Origin: Geodermatophilus saharensis
GTDB taxonomy: Bacteria > Actinomycetota > Actinomycetes > Mycobacteriales > Geodermatophilaceae
Assembly: GCF_900188205.1 (NCBI RefSeq)
Contig: NZ_FZOH01000005.1
Span: forward strand, 1 to 64,000
Direction of reading: 5' to 3'
Length of the DNA: 64,000 bases
The notes below the pieces were generated by a model that saw nothing but the letters and a program-made list of their open reading frames with translations, was not told the origin of the DNA and did no database searches. The position numbers and the translations under genes are program-made. Below, one piece after another: positions 47,838 to 54,809 of the stretch (the stretch's first letter is position 1; the number at the start of each line of letters is the position of its first letter).

Positions 47838-48802
47838 GCGAGGTCCTTCGGGGCCGACGGGGCGGGGACGATGGCGGCGGCCAGCCGGCGCCGGTGGTTG
47901 CTGGCGATGGCGTGGGCGAACACGGCGTCGTTGGTGGTGACCTCCAGCGGCGCGTCACGCGGGTGGCGCAGCAGCAGCACGTCGCCGACGGTGAGCGACA
48001 GCAGGTCCTCCGAGGACACCTCGAGCGGGGAGAACCGCACGCTCACGTCGACCGGGACCAGCTCCAGCCGCTCGGCGAGCAGCTCGGCGGCCCGCTGCCG
48101 CTTGCGCTGTGCGGACTCCGACAGCTGCGGGGAGGCGGCGTTGTCCAGCGCCTGGTGGAACGAGGAGAACGGCAGCACCAGCGCGGCGGCGCCCTCGCGG
48201 CTGCCGATCGAGAGCGTGTAGCGGGCCACCATGACGGTGTCCGAGCCGGCCGCGGCCTGCGCCAGGGCGGGGTTGTACTCGATGCCGTCGATCTCCGGCT
48301 GCAGGTCGCTGACGTGCTGGAAGGCGGCGGCGAACTCCTGCAGCAGCCGGGTGAGCAGCGAGTGGGTGATGGTGGTCTCCATCGCCGTCATCGGCCGCTC
48401 GGGCTGATGGGCGGCACCGGAGCCGCCGAGCATGTGGTCGACGGCGGCCATGGCGATGTCGAGCGGGTAGGCCAGCAGGCCCTTGCCGGCCAGCGGGTCC
48501 ATGCCGAACGTCGTCAGGAACGAGGGGTCGGGCAGCGTCGCGACGAAGTCGTCGTAGGAGTGCTGCTCGATGCCCAGCAGCTCCATGCGGGCGCCGGTGC
48601 GCAGCATCGTGGTGAGGACCGTCGTCGCCTGGCGGGCGAAGGCCTCCTGGGCGATCTGCAGCACCCGGACGTGCTCGCGCGAGAGCTTGGTCGGGCGGCG
48701 GAAGTCGTAGGTGCGGGGCGCACCGCGCCGGCTGCGGCCGCCCACGGCCGGCGACTGCGGCCCGTGCCCGGCGGGCACGGTCGCGTTCTCGGGGCGGGTC
48801 AC
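47834..48802 (-). CDS. fliM: Flagellar switch protein FliM
   Basis: This encodes 322 residues from GTG at 48800-48802, with AGGAGG just upstream. The middle CheC-like domain starts YDFRRPTKLSREHVRVLQIA and contains LLAYPLDIAMAAVDHMLGGS. The C-terminal SpoA domain has VSVRFSPLEVSSEDLLSLTV and GDVLLLRHPRDAPL. The N-terminus (TRPENATVPAGHGPQSPAVG) lacks the usual LSQDEIDALL peptide by which FliM binds CheY-P. So switching by CheY may work differently, for example through FliN, or this terminus may simply have diverged. Confidence 0.94.
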   Translation of the reverse strand: MTRPENATVPAGHGPQSPAVGGRSRRGAPRTYDFRRPTKLSREHVRVLQIAQEAFARQATTVLTTMLRTGARMELLGIEQHSYDDFVATLPDPSFLTTFGMDPLAGKGLLAYPLDIAMAAVDHMLGGSGAAHQPERPMTAMETTITHSLLTRLLQEFAAAFQHVSDLQPEIDGIEYNPALAQAAAGSDTVMVARYTLSIGSREGAAALVLPFSSFHQALDNAASPQLSESAQRKRQRAAELLAERLELVPVDVSVRFSPLEVSSEDLLSLTVGDVLLLRHPRDAPLEVTTNDAVFAHAIASNHRRRLAAAIVPAPSAPKDLA

Positions 48803-48809
48803 GGCCTCC

Positions 48810-48837
48810 TCATCGGCGGGCCCCGAACGCGAGCTGA
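48810..48837 (-). promoter_or_regulatory. FliA/WhiG-type promoter candidate before fliM
   Basis: On the minus strand TCAG (48834-48837) is followed 16 bases later by GCCGATGA (48810-48817). The -10-like box is identical to that before flgB. It ends 7 bases before the fliM start, so a transcript would be nearly leaderless, which weakens the case. The -35-like TCAG overlaps the arm of a hairpin. Confidence 0.4.
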
Positions 48838-48864
48838 CCGGCGGCGCGGGGCGCCGCCGGTCAG
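48834..48864. terminator. Hairpin between fliL and fliM (second)
   Basis: CTGACCGGCGGCG (48834-48846) pairs perfectly over 13 bases with CGCCGCCGGTCAG (48852-48864) around a five-base loop. It is the second stem met by transcription leaving fliL. Confidence 0.7.
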
Positions 48865-48920
48865 CCGGGGAGGGTGTGACGGGTGGTGCGTCAGGAGGTC
48901 ACTGGGTGACCGGCGCGGAG

Positions 48921-48981
48921 CGAGGGTGTGCGCCGGGGCCGGGTTCCCGGGCCCGGGACGCGGCGCGGGCGCACACCCTCG
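48921..48981. terminator. Hairpin between fliL and fliM (first)
   Basis: CGAGGGTGTGCGCC (48921-48934) pairs perfectly over 14 bases with GGCGCACACCCTCG (48968-48981); the loop holds a smaller CCGGG/CCCGG stem. It starts 8 bases after the fliL stop codon. With the next stem it probably ends the flbD-motA-motB-fliL transcript or lowers read-through into fliM. Confidence 0.7.
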
Positions 48982-48988
48982 GCCGGGG

Positions 48989-49468
48989 CTACTGGGTGAC
49001 GTACTCGGTGAAGTAGATGCCCATGACCATCTCGACGCCCTCGTCGGTGTAGGCCTCGACGATCTTCTGCTCCAGCGACTCCTTGAGCGCCTCGCGGGCC
49101 CCGGTGACGTCGGCCGGCTGGGCCTGCGAGTAGGTGGAGATGACCAGGTCGAGGGCCTTGGACCCGTCGACCCCGCCACCGCCGTGGCCACCGGAGGCGG
49201 CGTCCTCCGTCGTCTGCAGACTGATCCCGATCTTGAGGTAGCCGCCGCCGGCCAGGTTGACCGTCACCGGCTCGAGCGCGACCACCTCGCCGGCCACCGG
49301 CTCCTCGGCCTCGGCCTCCCCGGTGAAGAGGAAGAAGTACGCCGCGGCCCCGAGGGCGACCAGCAGCACGACGAGCACCAGCAGCAGCTTCTTGCGGCCG
49401 CCGCCCTTCGGCTCCTCGCCCTCGGCGGGAGCCTCCTTGTCCTTCTTGGTCCTGGTCGTCGAGCTCAC
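48989..49468 (-). CDS. fliL: Flagellar basal-body protein FliL
   Basis: This encodes 159 residues from GTG at 49468, overlapping motB by 4 bases. A lysine-rich cytoplasmic start (TKKDKEAPAEGEEPKGGGRK) is followed by one membrane segment (LLLVLVVLLVALGAAAYFFL). The periplasmic-side domain has VTVNLAGGGYLKIGISLQTT and ends MGIYFTEYVTQ. FliL surrounds or stabilises the stator and helps it work under load. It is placed directly after the stator genes. Confidence 0.92.
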   Translation of the reverse strand: MSSTTRTKKDKEAPAEGEEPKGGGRKKLLLVLVVLLVALGAAAYFFLFTGEAEAEEPVAGEVVALEPVTVNLAGGGYLKIGISLQTTEDAASGGHGGGGVDGSKALDLVISTYSQAQPADVTGAREALKESLEQKIVEAYTDEGVEMVMGIYFTEYVTQ

Positions 49469-50367
49469 TGGGGGATGCCTTCCTGTGCGGGTGCGTCGAG
49501 GCCGGGCAGCAGCTCCCGCGCCTCGGCGGAGGCGTCGGACAGCACGACGACGTCGACGCGGCGGTTGAGGGACAGCGCGTTGGGGTCGGAGGCGGGCACC
49601 ATCGGCCGCGTGTCGGAGTAGCCGGTGCCCTGCAGCCGCTCCTGGGGGACCCCCGAGGCGGCGAGGAAGCGGACCACCGTGGTGGCGCGGTAGGCCGACA
49701 GCTCCCAGTTCGACGGCCACGGCCCGCCGCGGGTGACCGGCAGGGAGTTGGCGTGCCCCTCGACGGCGAGCTGGTTGGGCACGCCGGCCAGCGCGGGGGC
49801 GACGGCCCCGAGGACGGCGCGGCCGGTGGGCTGCAGGTCGGCCTCCTCGGGCCCGAACAGCACCGGGTCGGACACGATGTGCACGACCAGGCCGCGCTCG
49901 TCGATCTCGTAGCGCGCGGTGCCGGCCTGACCGGCGGCGGCGAGCGCGGCGTCGATCGCGGCGCGCACGGCGGCGAGCTCGTCGTACTCCGCCCGCGCCT
50001 CGGCGGCGACCCGCTGGGCCTCCTGCCGGGCGGCCTCGGCGGCCGCGGCGTCGACGGAGTCCTGCGCGGCCGGGGCCGGCGGGATCTGGACGTCGACGGC
50101 GGCGTCGAGGGAGTCGAGGACCGAGGCCTCGGGGTTGCCCGCCGGCCCCTGCAGGGCGGTGACCGGGGCGCCGAAGGCCTGCGAGAGCCCGCTGGCCAGC
50201 GCGGCGAACTTCTCCTTGTCCACCTGGCTCATCGCGAAGAGGACCACGAAGAGGACGAGCAGCAGCGTCATCATGTCGGCGTAGGACACCAGCCACCGTT
50301 CGTGGTTCTCGTGCTCCTCCTCCTCGTGCTTCTTCCCCCGCCGGCGGCCGCCGTGGCCGCCACTCAC
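49465..50367 (-). CDS. motB: Stator protein MotB
   Basis: This encodes 300 residues. A charged start (RRRGKKHEEEEHENHERW) precedes the single membrane helix, whose proton-binding Asp lies in SYADMMTLLLVLFVVLFAMS near residue 30. A long Ala-rich linker leads to the OmpA-like peptidoglycan-binding domain (AVEGHANSLPV, then LSAYRATTVVRFLAASGV and GYSDTRPM). A protonatable Asp in this position is typical of MotB and indicates ion-driven rotation; H+ rather than Na+ is likely but not certain. It overlaps motA by 4 bases. Confidence 0.96.
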   Translation of the reverse strand: MSGGHGGRRRGKKHEEEEHENHERWLVSYADMMTLLLVLFVVLFAMSQVDKEKFAALASGLSQAFGAPVTALQGPAGNPEASVLDSLDAAVDVQIPPAPAAQDSVDAAAAEAARQEAQRVAAEARAEYDELAAVRAAIDAALAAAGQAGTARYEIDERGLVVHIVSDPVLFGPEEADLQPTGRAVLGAVAPALAGVPNQLAVEGHANSLPVTRGGPWPSNWELSAYRATTVVRFLAASGVPQERLQGTGYSDTRPMVPASDPNALSLNRRVDVVVLSDASAEARELLPGLDAPAQEGIPQ

Positions 50368-51134
50368 GCGGCCTCCTTGGCGACCTCACTGGGCGGGATG
50401 AGGGAGGTGAGCTTGAGCCGGACGGCGCGCGGGCTGGTGCCGGCCTGGATCTCGGCGATGCCCTCGACGAGCAGCTCCATCTGCGCGGCCTGCAGCTCGC
50501 TGACGCGCAGGATCTTGGCGCCCATCGGCAGGAACCAGAAGTTGGCCGCCATGACGCCCCACAGCGTGGCGACGAACGCCGAGGCGATCATCGGGCCGAG
50601 CGCCTCGGGGTTGCTGAGGTTCCCCATGACGTTCATCAGGCCGACGATGCAGCCGACGATGCCGATGGTCGGCGCGTAGCCGCCCATCGCGTTCATGAAC
50701 TTGGCGGCGACCTTGTCCTCCGCCTTCTTCGCGGCGATCTCGCTCTCGAGGACCGCGCGCAGCTCCTCGGGGTCGGTGCCGTCGATGCCCATCTGCAGCC
50801 CGCGCTTGAGGAACGGGTCCTCGATCGCCTTGACCTGCGCCTCGAGCGCGAGCAGGCCCTCCTTGCGCGCCTTCTCCGCGAGGCCCACCAGGACCTTGAT
50901 CTGGTCGGCGGCGGGCGGCACCTTGGCCGGCACCACCGCGAGCTTGAACCAGGCGGGCAGCTTCTTGAGGTCGTCGAGCGTCTGGCTGGACATCGCCGCG
51001 CCGAAGGTCGCGACGATCACCAGGACGATCGCGGGGAGGAACAGCAGCGTCGTCGGGTCCGAGCCCTCCAGGACCATGAAGGCCAGGAGGGCGACCATCG
51101 AGACGACGAACCCGACGAGGGTGGCGGGGTCCAC
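50364..51134 (-). CDS. motA: Stator protein MotA
   Basis: This encodes 256 residues with four membrane segments: a pair at the N-terminus, and another pair after a cytoplasmic loop whose charged residues contact FliG. Key blocks are APTIGIVGCIVGLMNVMGNL and LGPMIASAFVATLWGVMAAN with the conserved gating residues. The C-terminal tail LLVEGIAEIQAGTSPRAVRL is standard. With MotB it forms the ion channel driving rotation. Confidence 0.96.
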   Translation of the reverse strand: MDPATLVGFVVSMVALLAFMVLEGSDPTTLLFLPAIVLVIVATFGAAMSSQTLDDLKKLPAWFKLAVVPAKVPPAADQIKVLVGLAEKARKEGLLALEAQVKAIEDPFLKRGLQMGIDGTDPEELRAVLESEIAAKKAEDKVAAKFMNAMGGYAPTIGIVGCIVGLMNVMGNLSNPEALGPMIASAFVATLWGVMAANFWFLPMGAKILRVSELQAAQMELLVEGIAEIQAGTSPRAVRLKLTSLIPPSEVAKEAA

Positions 51135-51137
51135 GGA

Positions 51138-51428
51138 TCAGCGCTCCTCACGGGCCGGGAAGGGGACGACGGAGGCCGTCGTGGTGTCGTCCGCGGCGGT
51201 GGGGCCGCTGCTGGTGCGGTAGGTGCCGCGGTCCATCGCGTAGGCGGTGGCGAGGATGCTCGCCCGGTACTCGCGGATCTCGTCGAGCACCTCGTCGACG
51301 CCCTCGCTGACGACGTAGCGGGTGCCGTCGACCAGGGAGATCACGGTGTCGGGGTGGCCCTCCACGCGCTCGATGAGGTCGGGGTTGAGCGCGAAGTGCT
51401 CCCCGTTCAGGCGCGTCACACGGATCAC
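51138..51428 (-). CDS. flbD: FlbD-family flagellar protein
   Basis: This encodes 96 residues from GTG at 51426-51428, with AGAAGGA about 7 bases upstream. The FlbD family core is complete: RVTRLNGEHFALNPDLIERV, EGHPDTVISLVDGTRYVVSE and EVLDEIREYRASILATAY. The C-terminal 30 residues are an unconserved Ser/Thr-rich tail. FlbD in this sense is the small motility protein found before motA in Gram-positive flagellar operons, not the Caulobacter regulator of the same name. Its exact role is not established. Confidence 0.9.
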   Translation of the reverse strand: MIRVTRLNGEHFALNPDLIERVEGHPDTVISLVDGTRYVVSEGVDEVLDEIREYRASILATAYAMDRGTYRTSSGPTAADDTTTASVVPFPAREER

Positions 51429-51474
51429 GGGTGGGTCCTTCTGCTCGTGCGGAGAGGGGAAGCGGCTGCAGGGA

Positions 51475-51502
51475 CCATCGGTCCCGCGCCAGGACTGCTT
51501 GA
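51475..51502 (-). promoter_or_regulatory. FliA/WhiG-type promoter candidate before flbD
   Basis: On the minus strand TCAAG (51498-51502) is followed, 16 bases after TCAA, by ACCGATGG (51475-51482). This fits the FliA/SigD/WhiG pattern TAAA-N15/16-GCCGATAA in layout and in most positions. The -10 box ends about 47 bases before the flbD start, a normal leader length. The same arrangement occurs before flgB. Confidence 0.6.
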
Positions 51503-51588
51503 GCCGAACACGGCCCGCCGCACCACCCCGGCGGGTGACGCGGCACCGCCGTCCCAGGCGCCTCGCCCGTGCCTCCGGCCGGGTGGCG

Positions 51589-51662
51589 GCACCTGGGGAG
51601 GTGCCTTTGTCGCGACAAATGCACCTGGGGGAGGTGCCTTCATCGCGACAAACGCACCTGGG
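51589..51662. repeat. Tandem palindromic repeat between flgE and flbD
   Basis: Two units of 32 and 33 bases (51589-51620, 51621-51653) and the start of a third (51654-51662) follow each other. Each begins GCACCTGGGG, continues AGGTGCCTT and ends in the palindrome-rich TGTCGCGACAAA (unit 1) or CATCGCGACAAA (unit 2). AGGTGCC can pair with GCACCT of the next unit across the TTTGTCGCGACAAA core, giving a 28-base near-palindrome. The 322-base flgE-flbD gap also holds two terminator hairpins and a promoter candidate. Confidence 0.85.
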
Positions 51663-51674
51663 CGACGACGGGGC

Positions 51675-51710
51675 GCGGCCCGGCACCCCGGGGAACGGGT
51701 GCCGGGCCGC
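51675..51710. terminator. Hairpin between flgE and flbD (second)
   Basis: GCGGCCCGGCACCC (51675-51688) pairs perfectly over 14 bases with GGGTGCCGGGCCGC (51697-51710). It is the second stem downstream of flgE. Confidence 0.75.
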
Positions 51711-51725
51711 GGGCTGGTGACGTGG

Positions 51726-51746
51726 TGGACCCCTGTGTGGGGTCCA
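51726..51746. terminator. Hairpin directly after flgE (first)
   Basis: TGGACCCC-TGTGT-GGGGTCCA, eight perfect pairs and a five-base loop, ends 5 bases from the flgE stop codon. Together with the next stem it very likely ends the flgB-flgE transcript. Confidence 0.8.
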
Positions 51747-51750
51747 TCCA

Positions 51751-52986
51751 CTAGCGCTTGAGGTTGACCAGGTCCTGCAGCACCTCGTCGGAGCTGGTGA
51801 TGACGCGGCTGTTGGCCTGGAAACCGCGCTGGGCGACGATCAGGCCGGTAAACTCCTCGGCCAGGTCGACGTTGCTCATCTCCAGCGCGCCGGCCGTCAG
51901 CGAGCCGCGGCCGCCGGTGCCGGCCTCGCCGATCACCGGCTGACCGGAGTTGTCGCCCACCCGGTAGCTGGTGTTGCCGGCCTTCGACAGGCCGCCGGGG
52001 TTGGCGAAGGTGGCCAGGGCGAGCTTGCCGATCGGCTCGCGCAGGCTGTTGGAGTAGACGCCCATGATCGTGCCGTCGCCGCTGAGGGAGATCGACTGCA
52101 GCGTGCCCATGGCGTTGCCGTCGACACCGCTCGGGGTCAGCGCGGTCTTGCCGCCGAACTCGGTCATCCCGGACAGGTCGATGGCGATGCCGCCGGGCCA
52201 GTTGGCGCCGGTGACCCCGAGCTCGAAGCTGGTGTCGCCGGTGGCCAGGCCGGTGGAGGCGCTGAAGTTCAGCGTCTGGGCGGTGCCGATGGGGGTGCCG
52301 TTCTCCGAGGCGGCCACCGACCAGCGGTTGGCGGCGGTCTTGGTGAAGGTCAGCGCGATCTGGTGGGCGGTGCCCAGCGAGTCGTAGGCGGTGACCTGCG
52401 TCTGCACGGCCGTGGCCTCGACGACCGGCGGCCCGGCCGAGGCGACGACCGACGACGTCGACAGGTTGCCGCTGACCGTGCCCGTGCGGGTCGGGGTGGG
52501 GGGCATGACCTGGCCGAAGGGGATGGTCAGCGGGCCGAGGGCGCCGTTGGTGTCGACGCGCCCGTCCTGGCCCAGCCAGCCCTGCAGCTGGGCGCCGTCG
52601 GGGGTGACGAGGTTGCCGGCGCCGTCGTAGTCGAAGGACCCGGCGCGGGTGTAGAGGTTCTCATTGCCGGCCCGGGTCACGAAGAAGCCGTCGCCGCTGA
52701 TCATGAAGTCGGTGGAGCGGCCGGTGTTCTGCGTCGAGCCCTGGCCGAAATTGGTGGTGATGCCGGCGACCTTGACGCCGAGGCCGACCTGCGCCGGGTT
52801 GGTGCCGCCGGTCTGGTCGGTGGGCGCCGAGCCGTTGCGGACGACCTGGGACAGGGTGTCCTCGAAGACGGTCTGGGAGCTCTTGTAGCCGACGGTGTTG
52901 ACGTTGGCGATGTTGTTGCCGGTGACGTCGAGCTTGGTCTGGTGGGCACGCAGGCCGGAGATGGCCGAGAACATCGAGCGCAGCAC
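51751..52986 (-). CDS. flgE: Flagellar hook protein FlgE
   Basis: This encodes 411 residues from GTG at 52986, with GAGAGGA upstream. The N-terminal rod/hook signature reads SGLRAHQTKLDVTGNNIANV, followed by NTVGYKSSQTVFEDTLSQ. A central variable region contains the D1/D2 hook fold. The C-terminal helix EEFTGLIVAQRGFQANSRVI ends in DEVLQDLVNLKR. The polymer forms the universal joint. It follows the hook cap gene flgD and is the last gene of its transcript. Confidence 0.95.
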   Translation of the reverse strand: MLRSMFSAISGLRAHQTKLDVTGNNIANVNTVGYKSSQTVFEDTLSQVVRNGSAPTDQTGGTNPAQVGLGVKVAGITTNFGQGSTQNTGRSTDFMISGDGFFVTRAGNENLYTRAGSFDYDGAGNLVTPDGAQLQGWLGQDGRVDTNGALGPLTIPFGQVMPPTPTRTGTVSGNLSTSSVVASAGPPVVEATAVQTQVTAYDSLGTAHQIALTFTKTAANRWSVAASENGTPIGTAQTLNFSASTGLATGDTSFELGVTGANWPGGIAIDLSGMTEFGGKTALTPSGVDGNAMGTLQSISLSGDGTIMGVYSNSLREPIGKLALATFANPGGLSKAGNTSYRVGDNSGQPVIGEAGTGGRGSLTAGALEMSNVDLAEEFTGLIVAQRGFQANSRVITSSDEVLQDLVNLKR

Positions 52987-53015
52987 GGGAGGGTCCTCTC
53001 GGAGGGGAGCGGGGG

Positions 53016-53453
53016 TCAGGCGCCGGGCTGGGCCGGCAGGGAGATCTCGGTCAGGCGGCCGAGGGGGACCTCCTGGCCCCCGACGACGGCCAGCGGCTCG
53101 TCGTCGCCGAAGCGGACCGAGGACACCGTCCCGGTCTGCGTCGTGCCGTCCTCCACGGTCCAGCTGACCGCGTGGCCGACCAGGGCACCGGCCGACAGCG
53201 ACCGCTGCAGGGACAGCAGCGCGGCGTTCTGCGAGGCGATCTCCTCGAGCTTCTCCACCTGGGTGAAGGTCGCCGTCTGCGACATGAACTCGGTCGTGCT
53301 CGTGGGGTTGCCCGGGTCCTGGTACTTCATCTGCGCGACCAGGAGCTGCAGGAACGTGTCCTTGCCCATCTGGTCGGCGCGGTCCACAGAGCTGGTGGCG
53401 GTCTGGGCAACGGGAGCGGAGGTGCTGCCCACGCCGCCCACGGGTCCGGTCAT
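53016..53453 (-). CDS. flgD: Hook-capping protein FlgD
   Basis: This encodes 145 residues. The conserved N-terminal segment GKDTFLQLLVAQMKYQDPGN is followed by TTEFMSQTATFTQVEKLEEI, the FlgD family hallmark. The C-terminal domain is short (VEDGTTQTGTVSSVRFGDDE), as in Gram-positive FlgD. It caps the growing hook and helps FlgE subunits fold. It lies 12 bases after fliK. Confidence 0.93.
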   Translation of the reverse strand: MTGPVGGVGSTSAPVAQTATSSVDRADQMGKDTFLQLLVAQMKYQDPGNPTSTTEFMSQTATFTQVEKLEEIASQNAALLSLQRSLSAGALVGHAVSWTVEDGTTQTGTVSSVRFGDDEPLAVVGGQEVPLGRLTEISLPAQPGA

Positions 53454-53465
53454 CGTCGGCTCCTC

Positions 53466-54809
53466 TCAGGCCCGCACGTCGAGGGCGCTCGACGCGGGGT
53501 GGGTCGCGGCGGCAGCCGGTCGGCTCCCGTCGGGGTCGGTGCGCAGCCACGGGCGGCCGCGGTCGTCGGCGGGGCCGTGGCCCTGACCGCGGCCCTGACC
53601 GCGGCCGTGCTCCTGGGACTGCTGCCAGCCGGACTGCGCCTGCGACGAGCCCGAGCCCGCCTGCTCGCGGTCGACCTGCAGCCGCGAGCAGGTCAGCCCG
53701 GCGGACTCCAGGTCGCGGCGCAGGTCGGGCAGGGCGTCGAGCAGCGCGGCGCGGCCGGCGTCGGACACGCCGCGCAGGCTCAGGTCGAGCGTGCCGGCGT
53801 GCACGGTGACCCGGACCTCGACCCGGCCGAGGATCTCCGGGGTGAGCACCAGGGTCATCGTGTGCGTGCCGTCGGGCCCGGAGGCCAGCGTGGCGACGGC
53901 GGGGGCGACCTGGGCGGCGACCGGCGGCTGCGGGACGTCGGCCCGCGGTGCGGCGGCCACGGCCGGCACCGCCGGAGCGGGGGCCGGTGCGGGGAACGGG
54001 GCGGCGGCCGGCGCGGTGCCGGCCGGTGCGGCGTCGGACGCCGCCGGCTCGGGCTGCGCCGGCGCGGGAACGGCGGCCGGTTCCGGCCGTGGCGCCGGAC
54101 CGGCGAGCACGGGCACCACGGCGGGAGGTGACGGCACGACCGGGGCCGGGTCGGCGGCGGGCACGACCACGAGCCCGGCGGGCAGCCCGGCCGGGGCGGG
54201 ATCCGGAGCCGGGACAGCGGCCGGGACGGCGGCCGGGGGAGCGGTCGCGGGGACGGTGCCGTCCGGCGGGACGGCGGCCGGCACCAGGGTGCCCCCGGAG
54301 GCGGGGACCGCGCCGGTGGGCAGGCCGTCGGCGACGCCGGGGACGGCGACCGTGCCGTCGGCGACCGCGCCGTGCGCGGCGGCAGCGGGCGCGGCCGGGA
54401 CGGCCGGCGTGCCCTCGGCCGGGGTGCCGGCGGCGGTCGAGGGAGGCACCGCGGTCCCCAGGGCGAGGGCCAGCGCCCAGCCGGCGGGCAGGGCCCCGGC
54501 CGCGGCGGCGGGCGTCGCCGCGGCGGCGTCCTCACCGGCGGGGACGGCTGCCGGGTCGTCCTCGGGGGGCGCGGCCTCGCCGTCCCGGCCGAGGGCGCGG
54601 CCGGGTCGGTCGCCGTCGCGGTCCACGGCGCGGCCGGGTCGGTCGCCGTCGCGGCCGACGGCCCGGCCGGGACGGTCGCCGGGGCGGCCGCGGTCGGCCA
54701 CGGCGCCGTCGAGGGCGGACGCGAACTCCGGCGACGGGCCGGACGGCGCGGTCGACGGCGTCGCGGGCGGCGCCGCCGGGAGGACGGCGGGCAGGGCGGG
54801 TGCTGTCAC
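53466..54809 (-). CDS. fliK: Hook-length control protein FliK
   Basis: This encodes 447 residues from GTG at 54807-54809, overlapping the upstream gene by 4 bases. Residues 1-300 are Ala/Pro-rich, with an 11-residue unit near residue 45 (GDRPGRAVGRD and variants) repeated three times. The C-terminal domain matches FliK: THTMTLVLTPEILGRVEVRV, TVHAGTLDLSLRGVSDAGR and ALPDLRRDLESAGLTCSRLQ. A Gln/Gly-rich tail follows. FliK measures the hook and triggers the FlhB switch. The long disordered half fits its ruler role. Confidence 0.9.
   Translation of the reverse strand: MTAPALPAVLPAAPPATPSTAPSGPSPEFASALDGAVADRGRPGDRPGRAVGRDGDRPGRAVDRDGDRPGRALGRDGEAAPPEDDPAAVPAGEDAAAATPAAAAGALPAGWALALALGTAVPPSTAAGTPAEGTPAVPAAPAAAAHGAVADGTVAVPGVADGLPTGAVPASGGTLVPAAVPPDGTVPATAPPAAVPAAVPAPDPAPAGLPAGLVVVPAADPAPVVPSPPAVVPVLAGPAPRPEPAAVPAPAQPEPAASDAAPAGTAPAAAPFPAPAPAPAVPAVAAAPRADVPQPPVAAQVAPAVATLASGPDGTHTMTLVLTPEILGRVEVRVTVHAGTLDLSLRGVSDAGRAALLDALPDLRRDLESAGLTCSRLQVDREQAGSGSSQAQSGWQQSQEHGRGQGRGQGHGPADDRGRPWLRTDPDGSRPAAAATHPASSALDVRA

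Noticed and set aside
51589-51662. Possible CRISPR array
   Set aside because: The units are directly adjacent with no unique spacers, are internally palindromic, and no cas genes are present.
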